A stretch of DNA of 64,000 bases from Desulfotruncus arcticus DSM 17038 (GTDB taxonomy: Bacteria; Bacillota; Desulfotomaculia; Desulfotomaculales; Desulfallaceae): positions 1 through 64,000 of the forward strand of contig NZ_FOOX01000013.1 of NCBI RefSeq assembly GCF_900113335.1, read 5' to 3'. Of the stretch, positions 53,627 through 61,964 are shown piece by piece (positions within the stretch are counted from its first letter, which is position 1; each line of letters opens with the position of its first letter). The notes under the pieces were generated by a model that made no database searches, was not told where the DNA came from, and saw only the letters and a program-made list of their open reading frames with translations. The position numbers and the translations under genes were made by a program.

Positions 53627-55639
53627 ATGGCATGCAAGGAACGGGTTATTTATCCTTTTTCAGCAATTGTCGGGCAGGAAAAAATGATGACCGGGCTTAT
53701 TTTGCTTGCAATAAACCCCAAACTGGGCGGTATTTTAATCCAGGGGGAAAGGGGTACGGCCAAGTCCACTGCAGTGCGCGGACTGGCTGCGTTGCTTCCC
53801 GGGATAGAGGTGGTCCGGTACTGCCGTTTTAGCTGTGATCCGGGTGAACACAACAGACTTTGCCATGATTGCCGGGAAGCTGTTTTAAAGGGAGACCGCC
53901 TGCCGAAGATGCTTCGACAAGTGCGGGTTGTCGAGTTGCCTTTAGCGGTTACAGAAGACCGGTTGGTGGGAAGTCTGGATCTGGAGCAGGCTGTCAGTCT
54001 GGGCAGGCGCAAATTTGAACCCGGTCTTCTGGCCAGGGCCAACCGTGGAATTATTTATATTGATGAAGTAAACCTGTTAGATTACCATCTGGTAAATACT
54101 CTATTGGATGTGGCGGCAACGGGGATTAATGTCGTTGAGCGGGAGGGTATCTCCTACACCCATTGGGCGCAGCTCGTCATTGTCGGAACCATGAACCAGG
54201 AAGAAGGCGAATTGCGCCCGCAATTAACGGATCGTTTTGGCCTGTGTGTAAAAACTGAGGGAGTTAAGGATCCTGCCTTGCGGGTGCAAATAATTAAACG
54301 CAGAGAAAGCTTTGAGGCCGATCCCCGGGGTTTTCTCCGGAGCTGGGCGGCGGCGGAGGAGAGCATCAGGAAACGTATTTTAATTGCCAGGGAATTGCTG
54401 CCCGAAGTAAGCATTTCCGTTCAGTTAACTGACTTGATCGTCAAGTTAAGCCTAAACAGCATGACTGCCGGGCACCGCGCCGATATTTTAATGGCGGCGG
54501 CAGCCGGCGCCGTGGCGGCCTGGAACGGGCGAACGGAAGTAATTGGGCAGGATGTATTTGAAGCGGCGGAATTAGTTCTCAGGCATCGTGGCCGGGAAGC
54601 AACGAATTTAAATTCCCAAAGCGGTACGGGAAACGCGGAACATGGATACAAGGCAGCCGCGCAGGGTCGGCAAGACCGCAGGCCGCCTGGCTTTTCCCCT
54701 CCCCCGGGGGCAAATTTAAGCTGTCCGGCCGGTGACCTTACCGGCCGGAGCTCACAGTTAAACGGGCTTGAAAATGCCCGGGCTCCAAGGCTGCACAGAA
54801 TGGTACAAAACTTAATTCAACCCTTTGCAGTAAGAAAAATCACTCCAGTGCGTGACCGTATGATGCGTAATGGGTCAGGGCGGCGGTTAACCACCATAAC
54901 GCTGTCCAAGTCGGGCCGTTATGTGCGCAGCACCATGCAGCGCAGAAACAACGACCTGGCTTTGGATGCTACCGTGAGGGCGGCGGCACCTTGCCAAAAG
55001 TACCGGTTACGGGAAAAAAAGGCTATTGCCATAGAGCCAATTGATATTCGTGAAAAAATTAGGGAAAAGCGGGTCAACAACCTGCTGCTGTTTGTTGTGG
55101 ACGCCAGCGGCTCCATGGGGGCGCAGCGGCGCATGGTGGAGACTAAAACAGCTGTTTTATCGCTGCTGCATGACGCATATCAAAAAAGAGATAAGATTGG
55201 CATGGTGGCTTTTCGGGACAACACGGCTGATATTTTGCTTCCTCCCACCAACAGTGTGGAGCTGGGACAAAAGCTTCTTGGTGAACTGCCGGTGGGGGGC
55301 ATGACACCCCTTTCGGCAGGCCTGCTGAAAGCCTATGAAGTCGCTAAAGCCAGTTTAAGAAAAAACTCTTATTTATCCCCGTTGTTGATTATTATTACCG
55401 ACGGTAAGGGCAATGTCAGCATGGACAAAGAAAAACCCCTGGTAGAAGCGCTCAACGTGGCTCAATTAATTGCCGGTGAGAACAGGATTAAGACTATGGT
55501 TATAGATGTTGAAAGAGTAAACCGGGTTTCTTTCGGAGTGGCGCAGGTGATGGCGAATATCATGGGCGCGTATTATTTTAAAATAGATGAGCTTAAATCT
55601 CAGGAATTAGTCCGGGCCGTAAAGTTCGCGCGGAGTTGA
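53627..55639 (+). CDS. Mg-chelatase-like AAA+/VWA protein (ChlI-ChlD fusion type)
   Basis: 670 aa from ATG 53627 with 'ggagg' 6 bases before. The N-terminal AAA+ domain has Walker A 'GERGTAKST' near residue 40, 'TEDRLVGSLDLE' and Walker B '[11 protein letters not shown]'. A Cys cluster ('CRFSCDPGEHNRLCHDC') could hold a metal. A Pro/Gly-rich linker (about 325-400) joins a C-terminal von Willebrand A domain with the MIDAS motif 'VVDASGSMGAQ' and 'GGMTPLSAG'. This is the architecture of BchD/ChlD-type chelatase subunits. No large BchH/CobN subunit is here, so the substrate is open (cobalt, nickel, or a protein-remodelling role). Operon with the next gene. Confidence 0.85.
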   Translation: MACKERVIYPFSAIVGQEKMMTGLILLAINPKLGGILIQGERGTAKSTAVRGLAALLPGIEVVRYCRFSCDPGEHNRLCHDCREAVLKGDRLPKMLRQVRVVELPLAVTEDRLVGSLDLEQAVSLGRRKFEPGLLARANRGIIYIDEVNLLDYHLVNTLLDVAATGINVVEREGISYTHWAQLVIVGTMNQEEGELRPQLTDRFGLCVKTEGVKDPALRVQIIKRRESFEADPRGFLRSWAAAEESIRKRILIARELLPEVSISVQLTDLIVKLSLNSMTAGHRADILMAAAAGAVAAWNGRTEVIGQDVFEAAELVLRHRGREATNLNSQSGTGNAEHGYKAAAQGRQDRRPPGFSPPPGANLSCPAGDLTGRSSQLNGLENARAPRLHRMVQNLIQPFAVRKITPVRDRMMRNGSGRRLTTITLSKSGRYVRSTMQRRNNDLALDATVRAAAPCQKYRLREKKAIAIEPIDIREKIREKRVNNLLLFVVDASGSMGAQRRMVETKTAVLSLLHDAYQKRDKIGMVAFRDNTADILLPPTNSVELGQKLLGELPVGGMTPLSAGLLKAYEVAKASLRKNSYLSPLLIIITDGKGNVSMDKEKPLVEALNVAQLIAGENRIKTMVIDVERVNRVSFGVAQVMANIMGAYYFKIDELKSQELVRAVKFARS

Positions 55640-55672
55640 TGAATACTTAAATAGATAAAAGGGGGCTTAATT

Positions 55673-56734
55673 ATGCCTGCCGCGAAAGGATGTTACCCCT
55701 TTACTGCTATCGTAGGCCAGGAGGAAATGAAAAAAGGGTTATTGCTAAATGCTATAAACCCCAGATTGTCCGGGATTTTAATCAAAGGAGAAAAGGGGAC
55801 TGCTAAATCTACCGCTGTAAGATCCCTGGCAGCACTTTTACCGGAAATTAATGTAGTGCAAGACTGTCCGTTCGGCTGCGACCCGGAAGACGAAACAACT
55901 ATGTGTATTAATTGCCGGGAACGGGTGGCCGGTAAAGAGCATTTGCCTGTGGAAAGCCGGAAAATGAAAGTTGTGGAGCTGCCGTTATCCGTAACGGAGG
56001 ACAGGGTTGTCGGAACCATAGACTTGGAAAAGGCCATTAAAACAGGAGAAAAACATTTCGAACCGGGGATTTTGGCCTGCGCCAACAGAGGCGTACTTTA
56101 CATTGATGAGGTTAATTTACTGGATGACCATATAGTTGACATATTATTGGACTCCGCCGCCATGGGTTACAACATTGTGGAAAGGGAAGGAGTTTCTTTT
56201 GAGCATCCGGCAAATTTTATACTTGTTGGAACCATGAATCCGGAAGAAGGAGAATTAAGGCCCCAACTTTTAGACCGGTTTGGTTTATGTGTTGGTATTA
56301 CCGGGATTACAGACCCCGGACTAAGGGTTGAAGTGATTAAGCGCAGGTTAAGGTACGAAGCAGACCCACAGGCATTTGCCGGCAAGTGGGAAGATGAAGA
56401 AGAAAAAATCCGCCGCGACATTGTCGGGGCTAAAAATATCCTGCCCGATGTGGCTATTTCCGACGTATTCCTTTTTATCATTGCCAAAATTGCTATTGAA
56501 GTGGGTGTTGACGGTCACAGGGCGGACATTACCATGATCAAGACGGCTAAAACTATGGCGGCTTTAAATGGCAGGAAAGAAGTTAATGCGGATGATGTTC
56601 TAAATTCAGTTAACTTGGCCCTGCAGCATAGAATGCGGCGACGTCCCTTTCAGGAACCAGCTGTAGACAGAGAAAGGCTTCAAGATGTCATTAACGGCCT
56701 GGGACTAAGCACATGCAGCGGATGTAATCATTAG
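55673..56734 (+). CDS. Mg-chelatase subunit I-like AAA+ ATPase
   Basis: 353 aa. It is closely related to the N-terminal half of the previous gene: Walker A 'GEKGTAKST', '[12 protein letters not shown]', '[13 protein letters not shown]', '[19 protein letters not shown]' (Sensor 1/Arg-finger region) and the Cys cluster '[17 protein letters not shown]'. It ends in the short Cys motif 'TCSGCNH'. ATG 55673 follows 'aaaagggggc', 33 bases after its neighbour. It would form the hexameric motor (BchI/ChlI) with the preceding D-like subunit. In an organism without chlorophyll, the likely task is metal insertion into a corrinoid or other cofactor, or MoxR/VWA-type complex assembly. Confidence 0.87.
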   Translation: MPAAKGCYPFTAIVGQEEMKKGLLLNAINPRLSGILIKGEKGTAKSTAVRSLAALLPEINVVQDCPFGCDPEDETTMCINCRERVAGKEHLPVESRKMKVVELPLSVTEDRVVGTIDLEKAIKTGEKHFEPGILACANRGVLYIDEVNLLDDHIVDILLDSAAMGYNIVEREGVSFEHPANFILVGTMNPEEGELRPQLLDRFGLCVGITGITDPGLRVEVIKRRLRYEADPQAFAGKWEDEEEKIRRDIVGAKNILPDVAISDVFLFIIAKIAIEVGVDGHRADITMIKTAKTMAALNGRKEVNADDVLNSVNLALQHRMRRRPFQEPAVDRERLQDVINGLGLSTCSGCNH

Positions 56735-56939
56735 CAGCAGGTTTGTCCGGTTGGATAATATTAACAACAAATTGATTTAGCTAAAGTAAATTAGAGTTTT
56801 AACGAGATAGATTAAATAAACAGCTTAAAATGGTAAAATAAGGCATTTGCCTGTGTGTGCTAGTATAGAACCTAAAACACGCTACCTTCGGCGCCGCTCA
56901 TTGATGGTCGTGTTAAAAAACACAGGAGGTGCTTATGAT

Positions 56940-57152
56940 ATGGGATATTATAAGAATTATATTTATGATGAAGAGTACTCCGGGGAGAGCTTGGTTAAAT
57001 TTTATCAGCAAAATGAAAAAGCGCTGTTGCCGGGCGAATGCAGCGGCCGGGAGGAATTGGTCCGGGGTGCTGTACAATTGGGTGCGCCGGCAGGCATAAT
57101 GGAGGATAGTCTGGGAATAATGCTGCCGCTGGGTAGGGGGCACCCGAAGTAA
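56940..57152 (+). CDS. Small hypothetical protein
   Basis: 70 aa from ATG 56940, with 'aggaggtg' 8 bases before. The sequence 'MGYYKNYIYDEEYSGESLVK' is acidic and tyrosine-rich at the start, followed by 'REELVRGAVQLGAPAGIMED' and 'SLGIMLPLGRGHPK'. I recognise no family. The good ribosome-binding site and full-length frame support a real gene; its lone position between the chelatase genes and the cyclase gives no functional clue. Confidence 0.5.
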   Translation: MGYYKNYIYDEEYSGESLVKFYQQNEKALLPGECSGREELVRGAVQLGAPAGIMEDSLGIMLPLGRGHPK

Positions 57153-57567
57153 TAAATTACCCTTGGTTATTTGCCGTTCCGGGCTGTAGGCAGGTTAATT
57201 AATTTAAAAAGGGTTTTCTCCCACATAGAAGGCCGGAACAGCGCCTGGACGGTTAAATAATATAAAAGCTAAATAGCTAAATTAATCGAGTCATAATTTT
57301 TAAATATCTCCGCGTCAAATATCAGGCCTGATACTCTAACATAAAACTATTTCAGACATATCGATCGATTAACTCATCTATTAACGCCACCATCCTCAAA
57401 TCTCTGCATATAATTAGGGTTCTGTAGGCATCGGACCTACAGAACCCCTTGGTTCATTGTACATATTGGCAATTAATTAAGACACACCGGTTGTGGGGAA
57501 AAAACAGGGATGGCTCTACCATCGTCAATTGCAGCAAGAGCGGCAATTAATTTTTGCAGGAGTGAGT
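57153..57567. other. Intergenic region with a terminator
   Basis: About 415 bases between the small gene (+) and the squalene-hopene cyclase (-). It contains a strong hairpin at 57417-57447 (gggttctgtagg / cctacagaaccc) that can end both transcripts. Nothing else was recognised. Confidence 0.55.
57417..57450. terminator. Bidirectional terminator before shc
   Basis: A 12-bp perfect stem (gggttctgtagg / cctacagaaccc) in a convergent gap. Confidence 0.75.
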
Positions 57568-59436
57568 CTAATTCAGATAGTGGGCAAAGGTGACCAGCGG
57601 CCAGACATAGCGATAACTATGGTAGTGGATGTAAGCCCCTCCCGGTAAACCTGCTCCGGTTGGATAAACAGAAGCAGCGCCGGTATTTGCCGTTAGCGGC
57701 AGAAGGGCTTCAATACCCCGGGTAACTGCAGGGTTATCACGCAGTCCGGCTGCAATTAAAGTATCAATGGCCCAGGCTGTTTGGGACGGGGTGCTAAACC
57801 CCAGCGGAATGTATTTTCTTTCAGCATCACTTAAACACGATTCACCCCACCCCCCGTCGGGGTTTTGAATGGATAGCAGCCACTTCACGCCTTGTTGGAT
57901 GGCTTTATGGCCCGGGCTTACACCGGCAGCTACCAGTCCTGTAACGGACGCCCAGGTGCCATAAATGAAAGCGATTCCCCACCGGCCATACCAGGACCCG
58001 TCAGATTCCTGATTTTGCAGCAGCCATTCTACCCCATTCCGAACGTGGTTACTGGAAGCCAGCCCGGCGTAATTGCCTAAAAATTCAATTGCTCTACCCG
58101 TTAAATCCGCTGCTGAAGGATCTGTCAGCACTGGTTTTACATCGGGCAAGGGCAGTAAGTCCAGCCATTTTTTAGCGGTGTCTTTATCAAAGGCAGGCCA
58201 GCCGCCGTCGCTGTTCTGCATACTCAACAACCATGCCAGTCCGGCCTTCCATGCTGCACCCATGGTCTCAGGATGGTGAGCGGCCGGCCTGCACAGCGCG
58301 CGTAATGAATACGCGGTGTCATCAACGTCCGGATTGATCGTATTGGTTCTGGAAAACCCCCAGCCTCCAGGGTGCCCCTGGCGATTATGAACCTGCCAAT
58401 CGCCATACCCGGTTTGTTGTTTGGATAACAAAAATTCTGTAGCCTTATTTATTGTGGGATGGTTGTAAACAAGTCCGGACTCCTGTAACGCATAGGTAAT
58501 TAAAGCGGTATCCCAAATAGTGGATGTTGTCTCCTGCTGGTGGTAATCAACCCCGGTATAGCAGACCATCTTCCTAAGACCGGTTACCGCTTTTGTAATG
58601 ACAGGGTGCCTTGACTCATAGCCCAACGCCAGCAGGGCAAAAATCATAAAAAACGTAGAAGTAAAGTAGCTGTAAAGCGTGCCGTCTATTTCTGTTCTGG
58701 CCAGCGTGAATCTTTCAAGCTTGCTTAGGGCCAAATCGTGGATTTCTTTAGTAGGTAAAGGAATATTTTTTAATCCCGACTTTATCGCTTTTAGTAAAAA
58801 ACTGGGCAGGTCAACTTGTGGTGCAGGGGTGGATGGATATAAATCTGAAAGATCTGGGCCATCAGTCAGTGGAAGAATAAATTTTTTATCCCTGCAAATC
58901 ATCAGTGGCGCTAAGTGAACCCTGTTATAACTAACAAAATCATAAATGTTGAATGGTGCCCAGGTGGGCAGCAATATCATTTCCACCGGGAATTCAGGCG
59001 TATTTTCCCATGGATAGTGACCGGTAAGGGCTAGAATCGCCTTGGTCCCCGAGCCGGCCTGATGAGGTCCTCCCTTGGAAAGAATAAAATCGCGGGCTTT
59101 TTGCATTTGCGGGTCATCCTTGCTTGTGTAGCCGGTTAGGAGCAAAGCATAATAGCACTCAATAGTAGCGGATAAATTACCTTCCGGCTCGTCATAAAAA
59201 AGTTTCCAGGCGCCGGAAGGATCCTGCCTGGATCTGATCCTGTGCGCCAGTTCATAAATCAGTGTATTATCCCGGATATTCAAATGTCTTAAAAGAATTA
59301 TCATATAACAGTCAATTGAAATTGCACTTTCAAAACAATAACACCATGAACCGTCAGCAGCCTGGGAGTTTACCAGGTAAGCGGTTATACCAGTGATCTT
59401 TTCGTTAACTTGTGCCTGTAAATTGTCTAAAGCCAA
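57568..59436 (-). CDS. shc: Squalene-hopene cyclase
   Basis: 622 aa class-II triterpene cyclase, full length. The catalytic DxDD motif is in 'TINPDVDDTAYSLRALC'. Repeated QW-type motifs are visible ('DGSWCYCF', 'DPSGAWKLFY', 'GYGDWQVH', 'DGGWPAFDKD', 'DGSWYGRW', 'NPDGGWGES'). It cyclises squalene to hopene/hopanol, membrane-associated on the cytoplasmic side. ATG 59436 follows a weak 'aaggggtat'. No squalene synthase or hpn genes are nearby in the window, so squalene synthesis must be encoded elsewhere. Tetraprenyl-curcumene cyclase is a close relative and cannot be entirely excluded. Confidence 0.92.
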   Translation of the reverse strand: MALDNLQAQVNEKITGITAYLVNSQAADGSWCYCFESAISIDCYMIILLRHLNIRDNTLIYELAHRIRSRQDPSGAWKLFYDEPEGNLSATIECYYALLLTGYTSKDDPQMQKARDFILSKGGPHQAGSGTKAILALTGHYPWENTPEFPVEMILLPTWAPFNIYDFVSYNRVHLAPLMICRDKKFILPLTDGPDLSDLYPSTPAPQVDLPSFLLKAIKSGLKNIPLPTKEIHDLALSKLERFTLARTEIDGTLYSYFTSTFFMIFALLALGYESRHPVITKAVTGLRKMVCYTGVDYHQQETTSTIWDTALITYALQESGLVYNHPTINKATEFLLSKQQTGYGDWQVHNRQGHPGGWGFSRTNTINPDVDDTAYSLRALCRPAAHHPETMGAAWKAGLAWLLSMQNSDGGWPAFDKDTAKKWLDLLPLPDVKPVLTDPSAADLTGRAIEFLGNYAGLASSNHVRNGVEWLLQNQESDGSWYGRWGIAFIYGTWASVTGLVAAGVSPGHKAIQQGVKWLLSIQNPDGGWGESCLSDAERKYIPLGFSTPSQTAWAIDTLIAAGLRDNPAVTRGIEALLPLTANTGAASVYPTGAGLPGGAYIHYHSYRYVWPLVTFAHYLN

Positions 59437-59476
59437 AGTAAATACCCCTTTTGCTTTTTCTTTAATCTATGCTGCT

Positions 59477-59505
59477 AAAGAAGACTTGGTTCAGATGGGG
59501 TTTTA
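59477..59505 (-). repeat. Right-end fragment of the structured repeat, copy D
   Basis: 'aaagaagacttggttcagat' followed by 'ggggtttta' is the reverse complement of the 3' end of copies A, C and E. Only about 29 bases remain, so it is a truncated relic upstream of shc. Confidence 0.75.
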
Positions 59506-59700
59506 TAGGCTATGCGAAGATCAAAGCCGGCGGGGGACACCAAAAAGCATATTAATATGACTGGTAAAGAAACTAAGAAAAAAGTTATAATTAACGTGTA
59601 AATTAAAAAATTACCAATTTCTTTATTTAGTATATTTTGCTGATTGATTAATGGAATTACGAGAGGGCAAAATTTTGGAAGTAAGAAGGCGAAGTAACTA

Positions 59701-60532
59701 ATGGTAAAATTCTGGGATGCCCATGTCCATTTATTCCCCCAGCCGTTGTTTAAAGCTATTTGGCGCTGGTTTAAAAATATTGGTTGGCAATTACCCTATG
59801 AGAACTGGGATATTGAGAGATATGTTGTTTGTTTGCAACAGATGGGGATGGAGCGCGCTTTTTTGCTGACTTATGCTCACAAGCCCGATATGTCCCTGGA
59901 CTTGAATAAGTGGGTTCGGGATATCTGCCGGCAATATCCTTGTTTCATCCCTTTTGCCTGTATCCATCCCAAGGATAGTAATTTGGAACAAATAATGGCA
60001 ACGGTATTGGATGACTGGCAGTTCGCCGGTTTTAAATTGCAGTTGGCGGTGCAGCAATTTGCCGCTGATGATCCGGGTCTGGATCCTATCTACCGGGCGG
60101 CTTATGAACGTCAGAAACCGGTTATTATTCATACCGGCACGGCGCCGTATCCTCCAGGCTCGCCATATCTGGGTTTGGGCCCTCTGGAAAAAGTTATGGC
60201 GAGATGGCCCGAATTAAAAGTGGTTATTCCACATCTGGGACTTTATGAATTGGATCAGGCGTTTACTTTTGTGGAAAGGTACCCCAATGTTTACCTCGAT
60301 ACTTCCTGGGTGCTGGGCAAACCCGAGATAAAATTACCGTTAGAACAACTGGCTGCATTTATGGAACGGTTCCCGAAGAGGTTTATATATGGCAGTGATT
60401 TTCCAATTCTACAAGCTGGAATATGGTTTGGAAGGGCTCCTGCAGCTTGGGTTAACGAGGCCAACGTTGGAGCATGTTTTAATTAACAATGCCCGCCGGT
60501 TATTAAACACGACAAGTTCCGATATTTTATAG
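59701..60532 (+). pseudogene. Amidohydrolase (metal-dependent hydrolase) with C-terminal frameshift
   Basis: The first 240 residues are a clear amidohydrolase-2/TIM-type protein: 'FWDAHVHLFPQ' (metal His), 'IHTGTAPYPPGSPYLGLGPL', 'VVIPHLGLYELDQA' and 'RFIYGSDFPIL' (metal Asp). At about 60419 the frame breaks: the in-frame tail 'QAGIWFGRAPAAWV' is random and stops at 60486. Removing one G restores 'EYGLEGLLQLGLTRPTLEHV' plus the family ending 'LINNARRLLN' to a stop at 60530-60532. A single-base insertion, real or a sequencing error, explains this. A fully functional gene would span 59701-60531. The start has no strong ribosome-binding site. Confidence 0.82.
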
Positions 60533-60604
60533 TTCTTTAACAATAGGGTTTTTTATTACTAACAGAACTCATTGGGTAGTATATAAAAAGAATATTATTG
60601 GTTG

Positions 60605-60726
60605 ATCTCGTTAACCGCCGCTAAGACTCCCGCCTCCACAGGCGGGAGTTAAGCGGCGATAAACTCGAAATAAGTGCGACTAAGGTTCAGGTGGGGTCAA
60701 AACCCCACCTGAACCAAGTCTTCTTT
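60605..60726 (+). repeat. Structured intergenic repeat, copy E
   Basis: A full-length copy almost identical to copy A, with both hairpins intact. It lies about 80 bases before the gene at 60809 in the same orientation. Confidence 0.9.
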
Positions 60727-60808
60727 GTTAAAACCATCCTGTCGTTGAAGCCGCCCTTATATTTATACTATCCCGCATATTTATACCAATAGAAAGGATT
60801 TGAGTTAT

Positions 60809-61420
60809 ATGGAAAGCAAAGTGGTTTATTTTGAAAGTATCAAGACGGATAATACTGAGGCCGTTTTTGATTTGGTCAAAGAGAGAATGAATAACCTGGC
60901 AGTGAAAAAATTGGTGCTTGCCTCAACCACCGGTGCAACAGCCCGCAAGGCCATGGATTTTTTTAAAGACAGCGGGGTTCAATTAATTGTGGTGCCCCAC
61001 CAGTTTGATTTTATCAGAAAGGAAAACCCGTTTCCCCGGGAGTTGGTAGAAACCTTGCGGGATGCCGGCCACGCAGTGCATTTTGGCACCATGCTTTTTC
61101 ACACCGATAACATGTACGGGTCTAATACCGCAAGCGTAATGGCCAACCTGCTGCGCTGCTTTAGCCAGGGAGTTAAGGTCTGCTTTGAAATAGTTCTCAT
61201 GGCCACCGATGCGGGATATTTAAAAAGCGGTGAAAAAATAATCGCCGTGGCCGGGACCGGCCGGGGTTCTGATACCGCCCTGGTAATGCAGGCAGCCTCT
61301 TCACAAAATATCAAAAAACTCCGGGTTAACGAGATAATTTGCAAGCCCCTGAATCCCTGGAATATAGATGAGTTAAGGGACAAAATGGATTTAAGGAAAG
61401 GGGACACACCTTCTCTTTAG
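60809..61420 (+). CDS. Pyruvate kinase C-terminal-domain-like protein
   Basis: 203 aa from ATG 60809 with 'gaaagga' 9 bases upstream. 'VLASTTGATARKAMDFF', 'VVPHQFDFIRKENPFPREL' and 'VKVCFEIVLMATDAGYLKSG' with 'VAGTGRGSDTALVMQAA' fit the stand-alone PK_C-like family (alpha/beta allosteric domain of pyruvate kinase without the catalytic part). The function of these proteins is not known; they probably bind a phosphorylated ligand. The last residues 'GDTPSL' and the stop codon are supplied by the GGGGACA-type repeat at 61400-61450, so the native C-terminus has been altered. Confidence 0.8.
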   Translation: MESKVVYFESIKTDNTEAVFDLVKERMNNLAVKKLVLASTTGATARKAMDFFKDSGVQLIVVPHQFDFIRKENPFPRELVETLRDAGHAVHFGTMLFHTDNMYGSNTASVMANLLRCFSQGVKVCFEIVLMATDAGYLKSGEKIIAVAGTGRGSDTALVMQAASSQNIKKLRVNEIICKPLNPWNIDELRDKMDLRKGDTPSL

Positions 61421-61450
61421 GGTCAGGGTTTTGGTCGAAGGTATGTCCCC
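61400..61450. repeat. GGGGACA-type palindromic repeat at the 3' end of the PK_C-like gene
   Basis: 51 bases with ends 'ggggacacacc' and 'ggtatgtcccc', related to the insert in treY (38596-38647) and a partial copy at 47301. It provides the stop codon TAG of the preceding gene (61418-61420). Confidence 0.82.
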
Positions 61451-61523
61451 AACTGATAGTTGCCGGTGCTGTTGGTGCGAAGCTCTGAACGCAGCGGAGA
61501 GTCACCGGCCTTTTGATACAAAT

Positions 61524-61703
61524 TTAATGATCAAACGGGTTGCTGGGTTCGGTGCTGCCATCCGGTTTTGGTTTGCACAAAACGGTTTCAATTTCGTATT
61601 CCCATGATCCCAACCCCAGCTCCGCAGCGGCTTTTACGTGCTGGTAAGGGTCTTTGCCTGATACTTGTTTAAAAATGTTTTCAGCCGAAGCAAGCCCTTT
61701 GCC
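61524..61703 (-). pseudogene. C-terminal remnant of an unknown gene
   Basis: On the minus strand an open frame of about 59 codons encodes 'GKGLASAENIFKQVSGKDPY' and 'QHVKAAAELGLGSWEYEIET', ending 'STEPSNPFDH'. It looks protein-like but is closed upstream by an in-frame TAG, with no start codon or ribosome-binding site. I do not recognise the family. It is read as the tail of a gene lost by rearrangement near the repeats. Confidence 0.45.
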
Positions 61704-61745
61704 CTAAATACCACTGAGATATATTAACCGAACTGTATTATTTTA

Positions 61746-61829
61746 ATCTCGTTAAGCGGCGATAAACTCGAAATAAGTGCGACTAAGGTTTAGGTGGGGT
61801 CAGAACCCCACCTGAACCAAGTCTTCTTT
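61746..61829 (+). repeat. Structured intergenic repeat, copy F (first hairpin deleted)
   Basis: It has the start 'atctcgttaagcggcgataa' and the end of the 122-bp element, but the first hairpin is precisely missing. The deletion runs between the two 'gttaa' sequences flanking it. The second hairpin is kept (ggtttaggtgggg / ccccacctgaacc). It lies about 135 bases before typA. Confidence 0.88.
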
Positions 61830-61964
61830 ATTAAAATAAAGTTAAGATTACGAAAGGTTATGATGCAAACCAACCCGGCACCTGATATAATAATAAAGTT
61901 GGCCTCGATTACTATGATTTTATTGTTTGATGTTTATGTATTAATCAAGGAGGTTTAAATCGCT

